Notes: generated by a model not told the origin, from the sequence alone. A DNA stretch of 64,000 nt from Mycolicibacterium nivoides (GCF_003855255.1 NZ_CP034072.1:3092727-3156726), one strand, 5' to 3'; positions 43,403 through 51,903 are shown, counted from the stretch's first letter. Translations and numbers: made by a program.

Positions 43403-44104
43403 TCAACCGGACGTTCGAGAACTCTTACCCATGGTGGTCTCCAACCCGATGAACAGCACGTCGAGCCCGCGGTCGAGTTCGGCGGCACCGTCGTAGGACC
43501 CGAGCGCAGGAGCCAGTGCACGCACCTGCGGGAACTCGATGATCGACAGTCGGTGCAGACCCAGTCGCAGCACATCGTCGGGCTCCTCCGGCCGTTCGAC
43601 GACCTCCTGCAACTCGGTGAGGATGTGGCCGTACAGATAGCCGAACAGCATCCGGTAGATGTGCAGGGCATCGGTCCCGGAGAATCCGGCCGCCGTCAGC
43701 AGCGCCAGGACATCCTCCAGCGGCCGCAGCATTCCCGGCGGACGCTGTCCCAGCGGGGTGGCCAGCGGACGAGTCACCATCAGCGGCACGACATTTGGAT
43801 GCGCCAGCGCCAGCTGCCGAAACTCGTGCGCCACCGCGCGTAGCTGGCCGGCCCAGTCGGGGTCGGCGGTGTCCACGCGCAGTTGGCTGATCACGATCTC
43901 GGTGACCCCGTCGAGCAACGCGGCCTTGTTGGGCACATGCCGGTAGAGCACGGCAGGATCCCGGCCGACCTCTTCACTGAGCCGACGCATGGACAGACCG
44001 TCGACACCGTCGCGGTCCACCAGTCGCAGGGCAGACTGCAGGATCACCGATCGGTTGATCTGACCCTCCACACCGCGCCGGGGCGCGGTCGCCTGTTTGA
44101 CCAT
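43403..44104 (-). CDS. TetR-family regulator
   Basis: The protein has 233 residues from the ATG at 44104. An N-terminal helix-turn-helix (SMRRLSEEVGRDPAVLYRHV) and a TetR_C-type all-helical effector domain are visible. The start was chosen at the beginning of the HTH homology; a long upstream extension of the frame is antisense to other features. A 17-base near-palindrome 45 bases upstream is the likely operator. It is followed by the patatin gene. Confidence 0.9.
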   Translation of the reverse strand: MVKQATAPRRGVEGQINRSVILQSALRLVDRDGVDGLSMRRLSEEVGRDPAVLYRHVPNKAALLDGVTEIVISQLRVDTADPDWAGQLRAVAHEFRQLALAHPNVVPLMVTRPLATPLGQRPPGMLRPLEDVLALLTAAGFSGTDALHIYRMLFGYLYGHILTELQEVVERPEEPDDVLRLGLHRLSIIEFPQVRALAPALGSYDGAAELDRGLDVLFIGLETTMGKSSRTSG

Positions 44105-44148
44105 CGTGACGACTCCTCCATAGGGCTGGAGCGTCAGACTACATCGGG

Positions 44149-44165
44149 TGTCAACACTGTAGACA
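44149..44165. promoter_or_regulatory. 17-bp near-palindrome, likely TetR operator
   Basis: TGTCAACACTGTAGACA is symmetrical except at one base per arm and the centre. It sits between the tetR gene and the divergent small basic protein gene. TTGACA is embedded on the minus strand, but no matching -10 is seen 16-18 bases further. Its place suggests that TetR controls both directions. Confidence 0.55.
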
Positions 44166-44172
44166 AACATCG

Positions 44173-44201
44173 TTGCGGTTGCGTTGGGCTGCGCGTAGGG
44201 T
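44173..44201 (+). promoter_or_regulatory. promoter of the small basic protein gene
   Basis: TTGCGG (44173-44178), a 17-base spacer and TAGGGT (44196-44201) fit a mycobacterial housekeeping promoter. It is just downstream of the TetR-type palindrome and would give a leader of about 40 bases before the ATG at 44247. Confidence 0.5.
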
Positions 44202-44246
44202 CGAGCCATCGGGACCACACAGGCTCCCAAGTCAAAGGGGCCAACC

Positions 44247-44381
44247 ATGGCTGACAAGTCGCCACGCCAGAGCATGACCAAGAAATCGGGCAAGTCGCTC
44301 AAGGAGAAACGCGCGGCCAAGCGGGACAAGGCCGTCGACGCGCACTCGACCGAGGAAGTCCTCCACCACAAGCGGCGTTGA
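44247..44381 (+). CDS. 44-residue Lys/Arg-rich protein
   Basis: The protein has 44 residues, with many Lys and Arg residues (start MADKSPRQSMTKKSGKSLKE, end VLHHKRR) and no Cys or membrane segment. It is supported by a good ribosome site (AAAGGGG), a -35/-10 pair, a terminator and a position between tetR and a monooxygenase gene. It may bind nucleic acid. I recognise it only as a type of small basic protein seen in mycobacteria. Confidence 0.7.
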   Translation: MADKSPRQSMTKKSGKSLKEKRAAKRDKAVDAHSTEEVLHHKRR

Positions 44382-44416
44382 GACTCGGCTCGCCAGATAA
44401 GCCAGGGGGCAGGAGG

Positions 44417-44447
44417 GGCCCGGACGTAACCGCGTCCGGGCCTTTCG
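44417..44447 (+). terminator. intrinsic terminator after the small basic protein gene
   Basis: GGCCCGGACG and CGTCCGGGCC are 10-base arms with a 6-base loop, followed by TTTCG. The same stem sequence forms another terminator at 47065-47091. Confidence 0.75.
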
Positions 44448-44505
44448 ATGTGCGATGTGGCGCTCGGCATGTCCGAAACCGCCCCTCACGTAGCATCGAA
44501 TTGTC

Positions 44506-45678
44506 ATGCGAATCGCCATCAGTGGGGCCGGAGTCGCCGGGACGGCGTTGGCGCACTGGCTGCATCGCACCGGGCACACCCCGACACTGATCGAGCGCGC
44601 TCCGGCGTTTCGCACCGGCGGCTACATGATCGACTTCTGGGGCATCGGATACCGCGTGGCCCGGCAGATGGGCATCGAACCGGCCATCCGCGACGCGGGA
44701 TACGACGTCCACTGTGTGCGCTCGATCGGACCCGATGGCACGACGCGGGCCGCACTCGGCGTCGACGTTTTCCGGCGCATGATCGGCAACGACTTCACCA
44801 GCCTGCCGCGCGGCGATCTGGCCTCCGCCATCTATCGCACTGTCGAGGACAGCGTGCCGACCCTGTTCGGCGACAGCATCACCGGCATCGACCAACACCC
44901 TGACGGGGTACGGGTGACGTTCGAGAACGGCCCGCCCGACGACTTCGACCTCGTCATCGGTGCCGACGGCCTGCACTCCAACGTGCGCAGCCTGGTTTTC
45001 GGCCCCGAGGAACACTACGAGCACTACCTGGGCTGCAAGGTGGCCGCGTGCATCGTTGACGGCTACACCGGGGGCGATTCCGGCGCGTACCTCACCTACA
45101 GCATCCCGGGTCGGCAGGTCGGGCAGTTCACGTTGCGCAACAACCGAACCATGTTCCTGTTCGTGTTCCGTGATGAGCACGACGACCACGGCATGACGCC
45201 AAAAGAGCAGTTACACAATCAGTTCGACGACGCAGGCTGGGAATGCCGACGGATTCTGACCGCACTGGACGGCGTCGATGATCTCTTCTTCGACGTGGTC
45301 AGCCAGATCCGGATGGACCGCTGGTCAGACGGCCGGGTGCTGCTGATCGGTGATGCCGCAGGCTGCATCTCGCTGCTCGGCGGCGAGGGCACCGGGCTCG
45401 CGATCACCGAGGCGTACGCCCTGGCCGGGGAATTCGCCCGCGCCAACGGCGATCACCGAACGGCCTTCGGAAGCTACGAATCGCTGTTACGACCGTTCAT
45501 CAAGAGCAAGCAGGCCGGCGCCGAACGGATGCTGGGTTTCTTCGCCACCAGAACGCGATTCGGGTTGTGGTTCCGCAATGTGGCGCTGCGGGCGATGAAC
45601 CTGAGCCGCCCGGTGGCGGGCCTGTTCGCCGGCAGCGTGCGCGACGACCTCGACCTGCCCGACTACCGGATCAGCTAG
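44506..45678 (+). CDS. FAD-dependent aromatic-type monooxygenase
   Basis: The protein has 390 residues. Its motifs are ISGAGVAGTALA (FAD, residues about 5-16), GADGLHSNVRS (DG motif) and LLIGDAAGCISLLGGEGTGL (GD motif). They place it in the p-hydroxybenzoate hydroxylase/TetX-type group A flavin monooxygenases. The substrate is unknown; members hydroxylate aromatics or inactivate tetracyclines. It follows a terminator and converges on the P450 gene with a 4-base overlap. Confidence 0.92.
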   Translation: MRIAISGAGVAGTALAHWLHRTGHTPTLIERAPAFRTGGYMIDFWGIGYRVARQMGIEPAIRDAGYDVHCVRSIGPDGTTRAALGVDVFRRMIGNDFTSLPRGDLASAIYRTVEDSVPTLFGDSITGIDQHPDGVRVTFENGPPDDFDLVIGADGLHSNVRSLVFGPEEHYEHYLGCKVAACIVDGYTGGDSGAYLTYSIPGRQVGQFTLRNNRTMFLFVFRDEHDDHGMTPKEQLHNQFDDAGWECRRILTALDGVDDLFFDVVSQIRMDRWSDGRVLLIGDAAGCISLLGGEGTGLAITEAYALAGEFARANGDHRTAFGSYESLLRPFIKSKQAGAERMLGFFATRTRFGLWFRNVALRAMNLSRPVAGLFAGSVRDDLDLPDYRIS

Positions 45679-47015
45679 CGGCGGGCCGGCTCGGCCCGCT
45701 CGGACTCGACCTCGGCCGGCTCCCGCGAGGCGCGCACACAGATCCGCGCCCCACGGTGCGGGACCAACGTCACGTGCTTGACGCGCTGCCGTTCGTCGGC
45801 AGCTGTGGTGGTGAAAAGGTCCACCCGGCGCAGGATTTCCCGCAGCACGACCCGTAGCTCGACCATCGCGAACGTCGCCCCCAGGCAACGCCGGTTGCCG
45901 CCGCCGAACGGGAACCAGGTGGTTGGCCCGAGCGTCACGCCGAACATCCGGTCCGGGTCGAACCGGCCGGCGTCGGGATAGACGTCGTCGCTTTCGTGGA
46001 CCAGGCCGATGCCCGGCGCCACCATCACCCCGGCGGGCAGCCGGTAGCCGGCCAGCTCGACCGGCTGCTTGAGTACCCGGCCGACGTCGAACACCACCGG
46101 CCGGATCCGCAGCGTCTCCTTGGCCACGGCGTCGAGGTACTCGTCGTCGCCGTCACGCGCGGCCCGTACCGCCTTGTCCAGCACCGCGGGATGACGGGTC
46201 AGGCGCTCCAGCGCCCATGACAGTGCGGTCGCGGTCGTCTCATGCCCGGCGACGAGCAGGGTCATCAGCTGATCGCGCAGCTCACGGTCGGTCATGGTGT
46301 GCCCGCCCTCATTGGCCGAACGCACCAGCATGGCCAGCACATCGGTGCGGGTCGCGACCTCCGGGTCGGCCCGCCGATCGGCGATCTCGGCGTACAGCAG
46401 CCGGTCGGCCTCCTCGACGTTGCGCTGCAGGGCCCGCCACGGGCGCCGGCGCTGCAGGTCAGGGCTGGCCAGGGCCAGCGTCTCCCACGGGCCGACGCTG
46501 AGCAGCCGCGGCATCACCGCCCGCAAGGCGGCCAGCCGGGCCGGATCCGACGCCCCGATCACGGTCCGCAGGATCACCTCAAGGGTTATCTCGGCCATCT
46601 TCGGGGCGGCCGGGAAAGTGGTGCCAACCGGCCAGCCCGCGATGTTGGCGGCGGCGATCTCGGTCATGATCTCGGTCTGGCGGGCCACGGCGTCGCGGTG
46701 GAACGCCGGCAGCATCTGCCGTCGGCGTTCGTGGTGTTCGTCCTCGTCGATCACCAGCACCGAGCTGTCCCCGAGCAGGGAACTGAGCACCGAGTTCGCT
46801 TCCCCGGCATGGAAGATCGTCGGATCTCCGGCGAACACCACCTTGATGTCGGCGCGATCTGCCAGGTACACCATGGTGCCCATCGCCGGAACCCGCACCG
46901 TGAACACGTCGCCGTAGCGGCGGCGGCAGGCCGACACGAATCGCGGCCAGTACCGCAGCATCAAAACGCCCTGCACGGACGGGGGCAACGGAGGCCCCGG
47001 AGGTAACCCCACCAT
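45675..47015 (-). CDS. cytochrome P450
   Basis: The protein has 446 residues. The oxygen-binding I-helix is AGHETTATALSWAL, the ExxR pair is KETLRI and the haem loop is FPFGGGNRRCLGATFA with the Cys ligand. The Pro-rich N-terminus (GLPPGPPLPPS) is typical of mycobacterial CYP135/CYP138-like enzymes. No ferredoxin gene is next to it. The substrate is unknown. Confidence 0.95.
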   Translation of the reverse strand: MVGLPPGPPLPPSVQGVLMLRYWPRFVSACRRRYGDVFTVRVPAMGTMVYLADRADIKVVFAGDPTIFHAGEANSVLSSLLGDSSVLVIDEDEHHERRRQMLPAFHRDAVARQTEIMTEIAAANIAGWPVGTTFPAAPKMAEITLEVILRTVIGASDPARLAALRAVMPRLLSVGPWETLALASPDLQRRRPWRALQRNVEEADRLLYAEIADRRADPEVATRTDVLAMLVRSANEGGHTMTDRELRDQLMTLLVAGHETTATALSWALERLTRHPAVLDKAVRAARDGDDEYLDAVAKETLRIRPVVFDVGRVLKQPVELAGYRLPAGVMVAPGIGLVHESDDVYPDAGRFDPDRMFGVTLGPTTWFPFGGGNRRCLGATFAMVELRVVLREILRRVDLFTTTAADERQRVKHVTLVPHRGARICVRASREPAEVESERAEPARR

Positions 47016-47064
47016 TCCTCCACCCTACGAGCCGGAGACCGCCGGTGGACCGGAAGCCGCCAGA

Positions 47065-47091
47065 GGCCCGGACGCCGGCTGCGTCCGGGCC
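47065..47091 (-). terminator. intrinsic terminator after the small secreted protein gene
   Basis: GGCCCGGACGC and GCGTCCGGGCC are 11-base perfect arms around a 5-base loop. It lies 15 bases downstream of the stop of the small secreted protein gene (minus strand) and just upstream of the P450 gene. Its stem is the same as in the terminator at 44417. Confidence 0.65.
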
Positions 47092-47106
47092 CTGCCTCCC
47101 CCAGGC

Positions 47107-47319
47107 TTACTTGGCGTGGTTGCGCTGGTGGTGGTGATGGGTCGCGGACCCGGGCTGCGGCATGTTGTGCTGGTTCGGGAAGGCCTGGTGCGAGCTGACC
47201 GACGGGCCGGTGTTGGCGACGGAAGCGTCGGCGTGAGCGGTGGCGGCGCCCAGGGCGATCAACGCGGGGGCGGCGGCGAGGGTGAAACCGGCGGCGATGC
47301 GGCGGGTGATGGTGCTCAT
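47107..47319 (-). CDS. small secreted His-rich protein
   Basis: The protein has 70 residues from the ATG at 47319. A signal peptide with an AHA cleavage site (about residue 28) leaves a mature peptide of about 42 residues ending in a His-rich tail (SATHHHHQRNHAK) that could bind metal such as copper, nickel or zinc. The open frame extends upstream, but a good ribosome site (AAAGGAG-like) precedes this ATG. A terminator follows. Confidence 0.7.
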   Translation of the reverse strand: MSTITRRIAAGFTLAAAPALIALGAATAHADASVANTGPSVSSHQAFPNQHNMPQPGSATHHHHQRNHAK

Positions 47320-47502
47320 GTCGACTCCTTTGTCGGATAAGGCTTTTCGGTTTTTTCTCCGGTGTGTTCCGGTGTTGAGATAAGAATGCGCCGATCCGGC
47401 CCGCGGCTGTATCGACCGACCGGCCCATCCACCGGACGAACCTCGTGTCCCCCGATCGGGGGACACGAACCAGATGTCACCCGCTGGTCATCGAATTGCC
47501 GT

Positions 47503-47531
47503 CTGACGCGACCGGCGCACGCGGCTAGGAT
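47503..47531 (+). promoter_or_regulatory. putative promoter of the first sensor lipoprotein
   Basis: CTGACG (47503-47508), a 17-base spacer and TAGGAT (47526-47531) form a fair -35/-10 pair. The bases after the -10 (GATCAGCAAACAG, 47529-47541) are identical at 54551-54563, ahead of the related lipoprotein gene, where the -10 reads TACGAT. Confidence 0.45.
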
Positions 47532-47558
47532 CAGCAAACAGATCCAAGGGGGGTCCTG

Positions 47559-48221
47559 ATGGGCATCGATCTCAAGGTGGCCGGCTCGGCGCTGTGCGCG
47601 GTGCTGCTCGCCGCCTGCACCCCCACCGTCCCCGATTCCGGCGGCCCGCAGGTCGACGTTCTGGGCAGCATGATGGCCAGCGAATCCGAGATCAACACCG
47701 TGATGAACGCCCAGGTCCGGCCGAAGACCGCTCTGCGCAGCCCGATGACCAACGCCAACTATGAGCCCATCTCGCGCCCGGAGTGCATCGTCGTCATCGG
47801 CAACGGAATGGAGTGGGTCTACCGCGACAGCGGCTACCGGGCGTTCCGTGAAACCCAGCTCGCGGACGACGCCGACGACGTGGAGGTCGACCAGGCGATC
47901 TCCAGATTCGACAACCCCAAAGCAGCTCAGGCCATGGTCGACCGCACCGTCGACATCTGGCGCCGCTGCGGCGATGACACCCTGACCTTCAGCTACAACG
48001 GCGGCGAGACGCGGGATGCCCGGCGGATGGGCGTCCCGACCGCGCTCGACGGTGTCGACATCACCAATGACGTACCGCTGGATGTCGCCGACCGCCTCAC
48101 CCACCGCGCGATCCTGGCCGTCGACAACTTCGTGGTCGACCTGCGAATCAGCGGCTACGACGTCACCGACCGGCAGACGGTCCAGCTGGCAAAGATCATC
48201 GCCGGACGCAACGCGCTCTGA
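47559..48221 (+). CDS. lipoprotein with single-disulfide PknH-type sensor domain
   Basis: The protein has 220 residues. The lipobox is LLAAC. The mature domain (GGPQVDVLGSMMASESEINT, then a helix-strand core ending VQLAKIIAGRNAL) resembles the PknH extracellular sensor fold. Apart from the lipid Cys it keeps only two Cys (PEC and RRC), so one disulfide. It is a clear paralogue of the 54580 gene, including leader sequence. AAGGGGGG precedes the ATG. It is 38 bases from the lysin-like gene downstream. Confidence 0.8.
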   Translation: MGIDLKVAGSALCAVLLAACTPTVPDSGGPQVDVLGSMMASESEINTVMNAQVRPKTALRSPMTNANYEPISRPECIVVIGNGMEWVYRDSGYRAFRETQLADDADDVEVDQAISRFDNPKAAQAMVDRTVDIWRRCGDDTLTFSYNGGETRDARRMGVPTALDGVDITNDVPLDVADRLTHRAILAVDNFVVDLRISGYDVTDRQTVQLAKIIAGRNAL

Positions 48222-48259
48222 CCACCTACGCTGGTCAGAGGAGTGCGAGGACGACGACC

Positions 48260-48994
48260 GTGGCTGGCCACGCTGTGAAACGACGGATCCCAGGGCCGAG
48301 AACCCTGCGTTCCCGGTGGATCGTGCGCAGCGCCGCCGTCATCACCGACACGTTGTTCGCCGACGTCTCCGAGTGGCAACGCACCGTCGACGACAGCTAT
48401 CCCTACCAGGTGTTGTCGATCCGGGTGAGCGACGGCACCTACCGGGATCGCAATTTCGCGACCAACTACGCCTGGATGCGCGGCGCACTGGATTCCGGAC
48501 GGCTGGTGTTCGGCATCGTCTACACCTACTGCCGGCCCAATTGGCAGGCCAACGCCGACACCGTGCGCTCGATGATCGAGGCCAACGGCGGCCTGCACCC
48601 CCGCGTCACGCTCATGCTCGACGTCGAACAGGGCGGCAACCCCCGCGGTGACGGGTCGGATTGGATCAATCGGCTGTACTGGAACCTGGCCGAGTACACC
48701 GGCAACCGGGCCCGCATCATCGGCTACGGCAACGTCGGCGACCTGAACAACATGTGGCGCACCAAACCCAGCAGCATCAGGCTCATCATCGCGGCCTACG
48801 GCAGTAATCCCGACTATCCCGGCAAGGTCGCCCACCAGTACACCGACGGACGCGGGTACAGCCCCGGATTACCCCAGGGCGCACCGCCATTCGGCAACTG
48901 CGACATGAACTCCGCCGACGGTCTCACCCCCGTGCAATTCGCCTCGGCCTGCGGCATTTCGACCCCATCGCCGATTGGCACCGAGCGGGTCTGA
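48260..48994 (+). CDS. GH25-like hydrolase related to mycobacteriophage lysins
   Basis: The protein has 244 residues and starts with GTG. Residues about 30-240 look like a glycoside hydrolase 25-like TIM barrel: FADVSEWQ with the first catalytic Asp, a central TLMLDVEQGG with Asp and Glu, and KVAHQYTDGRGYSPGLP near the end. Similar proteins are known from mycobacteriophages as I recall. It has no clear signal peptide, which also fits a phage origin. The gene follows a sensor lipoprotein gene by 38 bases. No other phage gene is nearby. Confidence 0.75.
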   Translation: MAGHAVKRRIPGPRTLRSRWIVRSAAVITDTLFADVSEWQRTVDDSYPYQVLSIRVSDGTYRDRNFATNYAWMRGALDSGRLVFGIVYTYCRPNWQANADTVRSMIEANGGLHPRVTLMLDVEQGGNPRGDGSDWINRLYWNLAEYTGNRARIIGYGNVGDLNNMWRTKPSSIRLIIAAYGSNPDYPGKVAHQYTDGRGYSPGLPQGAPPFGNCDMNSADGLTPVQFASACGISTPSPIGTERV

Positions 48995-49061
48995 CCAACG
49001 TGACCCAGAACAGGCGAAACATACTGCACCACAATGCATTACAACCAGCCACCCGGCAACG

Positions 49062-49090
49062 TTGACACGGCTCGCATAACGGCGTGTACT
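49062..49090 (+). promoter_or_regulatory. orphan promoter-like element between convergent genes
   Basis: TTGACA (49062-49067), 17 bases and TGTACT (49085-49090) make a good -35/-10 pair. It points right into the end of the desaturase gene and has no supported gene after it. A 7-base hairpin (49129-49157) follows and could end a short RNA, or end the desaturase transcript from the other side. Confidence 0.35.
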
Positions 49091-49190
49091 GGGGTTACAG
49101 GGCGCGCCACCCGATGATCGACAGCTTCTCCCTGTTCGACCACCAACGGCACAGGGACTGCAGAAGTGAAGTTCCTTTTCGGGATCCCGG

Positions 49191-50336
49191 TCAGACGGGT
49201 GGCGCAGCTCGGAACAGCGATCGCCACCCCGCATTGGGCACGGCGAGTTTGAAGATCGTCCGCAGAGTCTGCAGATACTGCCGGGCCAGTGGCCCGCTGG
49301 TGTAGGGCAGGTTGTACTTCTCGCACACCTCGCGCACCCGCACGCTCACCTCTGCCAGACGGTTGCTGGGCAGATCAGGGAACAGGTGATGCTCGATCTG
49401 GTAGCACAGGTGTCCACTTGAAAAGGCCAGCACCGGACCGGCTTTGAAGTTCGCCGCGCCCAGCATCTGTCGCAGGTACCACTCGCCGCGGCTCTCCTCC
49501 TGCAGCGTCTCCGGGCCGAACCGCTCCGCGCCGTCGGGGAAATGCCCGCAGAAGATCACCACGTAGGCCCACAGGTTGCGCAGCACGTTCGCACCCAGAT
49601 TCGCGACGAGGGTTCGCTTCCACCGCCGCCCGCTCAACACCGGCAGGACGATGAAGTCCTTGGTGAGCTGGCGGCCGATCTTGGCGCGCAGCAGCTGGCG
49701 CGCGGCGTTCTTACCGGCTTCGGTGTCCGCCCGGTCCCGGGCGGAGTAGAAGTCGTGTAGGGCGATTCCCCATTCAAAGATCATGGCCAACAAAATGTTT
49801 CGCAGCGGCTGCACGAGGTGCTGGGGTTCCCATTGCTGGTCGCGACTCATCCGCAGGATGCCGAAGCCGAGGTCGTCGTCCACGCCCAGCACGTTGCTGA
49901 ACACGTGATGGTGGTAGTTGTGCGAGTAGCGCCACTGCGCCGACGGGCCCACCATGTCCCACTCCCAGGTGGCGGAGTGGATCTCGGGATCGTTCATCCA
50001 GTCCCACTGGCCATGGCCGACGTTGTGCCCGATTTCCATGTTCTCGACGGATTTCGCGTAGGCCAGCGCGGCTGTCCCGGCCAGCAGGCCGGACCTCGAC
50101 CGGGTGCCTGCGATCAGCAGCCGTGCGGCCACCTCCAGCGCCCGCTGGAACACGATGGTGCGCCGAATGTAGGCGGCGTCGCTGGCCCCCAGCGACTCCT
50201 CGGTGTCGCTGCGGATGGTGTCGAGCTCGGCACCGATCGCGTCGATGTCCGCGCTGCTCAACTTCGCGTATGCCGCGATATCTCTGATTGTCAGAATTCC
50301 CGGTCCGTCTGTGTGCGGCGGCATGGTCCGGGCCAC
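49191..50336 (-). CDS. membrane fatty-acid desaturase, DesA3-like
   Basis: The protein has 381 residues from a GTG at 50336; an ATG four codons later (50324) is also possible. It has the three His boxes of membrane di-iron desaturases: HNVGHGQWDW, HNYHHHVFSN and QIEHHLFPDLPSN. N-terminal helical part, His boxes and downstream order match the M. tuberculosis DesA3 family as I know it. It would put a double bond in a fatty acyl chain. No reductase partner gene is adjacent. It is the same strand as the glycosyl-enzyme operon upstream, 88 bases away. Confidence 0.93.
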   Translation of the reverse strand: MARTMPPHTDGPGILTIRDIAAYAKLSSADIDAIGAELDTIRSDTEESLGASDAAYIRRTIVFQRALEVAARLLIAGTRSRSGLLAGTAALAYAKSVENMEIGHNVGHGQWDWMNDPEIHSATWEWDMVGPSAQWRYSHNYHHHVFSNVLGVDDDLGFGILRMSRDQQWEPQHLVQPLRNILLAMIFEWGIALHDFYSARDRADTEAGKNAARQLLRAKIGRQLTKDFIVLPVLSGRRWKRTLVANLGANVLRNLWAYVVIFCGHFPDGAERFGPETLQEESRGEWYLRQMLGAANFKAGPVLAFSSGHLCYQIEHHLFPDLPSNRLAEVSVRVREVCEKYNLPYTSGPLARQYLQTLRTIFKLAVPNAGWRSLFRAAPPV

Positions 50337-50342
50337 CTGGGT

Positions 50343-50380
50343 GAAAGTGCTTTCAGCCTAGGTGCTGACAGGGATCCCTG
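50343..50380. promoter_or_regulatory. two short palindromes upstream of the desaturase
   Basis: GAAAG-TG-CTTTC (50343-50354) and the perfect 12-base CAGGGATCCCTG (50369-50380) lie 6-44 bases upstream of the desaturase start. Either may be an operator. No regulator gene is next to them. Confidence 0.35.
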
Positions 50381-50424
50381 CCACCACGCCAGGTCGAGCA
50401 CCGATGACCGGTGCTCATGCTTCG

Positions 50425-51903
50425 CTACGGGCGCAATGCGCCCAGCAGTTCGGGCAGGGGAACGGTGGCGATGCGGATTGCGGCGTCACCGACCCCGAAC
50501 GGCAGCACCACGGTGTCGGCGTGCACGAGCGCGCCACAGGAGTACACGACATTGGGCACGTAACCGTCGCGTTCGTCGTCCGCCGCGCTCAGCAGAGGTT
50601 CGGCGAGCCGACCGAGAATCCGGGTCGGATCGTCCAGGTCGAGCAGGATGGCCCCGATCCGGTAGGTGCGCATCGGGCCGACGCCGTGGGTGAGCACCAG
50701 CCATCCATCCTCGGTCTCGATGGGTGGACCGCAGTTTCCCAGTTGAAGCGCTTCCCATGGCTGCGTCGGCTGCTGGCACGGCGACGAGCTCGTCCATACC
50801 GCCGGGTGGTCCGAATAGGCGACGGTGTTCGTTTCCCGGTCGGATCGCGACATGGCCGCGAATCGCCCGCGGATCCGGCGCGGAAACAGGGCAAGTCCCT
50901 TGTTCGCGGCGGCCCGTCCGACCATCGGCACCGAGGTGAACGACCGGAAATCAGTGGTCGCGAGAAGCTGTTGGCTGATCTGCGAGCCGCTGTACGCCGT
51001 GTAGGTCGCGTAGAACGTGACCGCACCGTCGTCGTCGACGAAACGCACGAAACGCGCATCCTCCATCCCGGCGGCCTCGGCGCTCGTAGCGGGCCACAGC
51101 ACGCGTTCGGAAAGTGCGGTATCGGCTGAGAACTCGACCCCGTATGCGCGGTCCGCGATAGCGCGGATCGACGCGATCGTCGCCGGTGCATGCCGGCGCG
51201 TGCTGCGATGTCGCTGCAACTGCTCGAGTCGCTCATCCAGGTCGGCGCGGGTAAACCGGTCCCCGAGCGCATCGAGCACATAGTCGGACGCCTCGCCGCC
51301 ACCGTGCAGCCATGCCAATTCGCTGCGGAACACATCCGCTTCGTGCAGCGTCGGCACGGTAGCACCGACGGAGGCGAACGGTACCGGGTCGTCGACCACG
51401 GCGCGGCCGGCAGCATCGACAGTGCCGGTCCGGAAGCCGATCGATGACCGGTGCCCCTCGCCGATCCCCCGCACACTCATCACGAATCGCACACTGCCGG
51501 TGGTGGTTCCGGACTGATCCGGATGCACGACGATGCTGGGGTTGCACAGTGCAGCACCCTCGATCGCGTATTCGTTGGTGAACACCGCGCCAAGCAACAA
51601 CATTCGAGGCTCGGACAGCTTCGAACCGGAAGCGAGCCGGTCGGCCAGTTCGGCGGCGTGGCGCCGAAACGTGTCGGTTAGTCCGCGGTGTCGATCAACG
51701 TATCTGAGAAGGACATCCTCCAGCGCCGCCTGCACCTGAGTCTCGTCCAGATCCAGGATCCGCGTGAGAACCTTGCCCGCCCGCGATTCCTGGTGTTCGA
51801 AACCCTCCTGGCCCGGCACGAACAGCTGTGTGATCACCCGCGAGCGGTCAGCTCTCAACCACTGCGGACTGCGCGTGAGGGCTACCTGCCGGGTCGATGT
51901 CAT
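50425..51903 (-). CDS. GH130-family glycosidase/phosphorylase
   Basis: The protein has 492 residues from the ATG at 51903. The family landmarks are GMEDARFVRF (the EDxR catalytic-region motif of GH130), NCGPPIETEDGWLVLTHG and a five-bladed propeller-like repeat of short strands. GH130 enzymes act on beta-mannosides, by phosphorolysis or hydrolysis. The gene overlaps the toroid-protein gene by 4 bases (ATGA). The substrate in this operon is unknown. Confidence 0.85.
   Translation of the reverse strand: MTSTRQVALTRSPQWLRADRSRVITQLFVPGQEGFEHQESRAGKVLTRILDLDETQVQAALEDVLLRYVDRHRGLTDTFRRHAAELADRLASGSKLSEPRMLLLGAVFTNEYAIEGAALCNPSIVVHPDQSGTTTGSVRFVMSVRGIGEGHRSSIGFRTGTVDAAGRAVVDDPVPFASVGATVPTLHEADVFRSELAWLHGGGEASDYVLDALGDRFTRADLDERLEQLQRHRSTRRHAPATIASIRAIADRAYGVEFSADTALSERVLWPATSAEAAGMEDARFVRFVDDDGAVTFYATYTAYSGSQISQQLLATTDFRSFTSVPMVGRAAANKGLALFPRRIRGRFAAMSRSDRETNTVAYSDHPAVWTSSSPCQQPTQPWEALQLGNCGPPIETEDGWLVLTHGVGPMRTYRIGAILLDLDDPTRILGRLAEPLLSAADDERDGYVPNVVYSCGALVHADTVVLPFGVGDAAIRIATVPLPELLGALRP

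Noticed and set aside
44105..44470. 122-codon N-terminal extension of the TetR gene
   Set aside because: It runs through the operator, the divergent promoter and the small basic protein gene, and the helix-turn-helix begins after the ATG at 44104.
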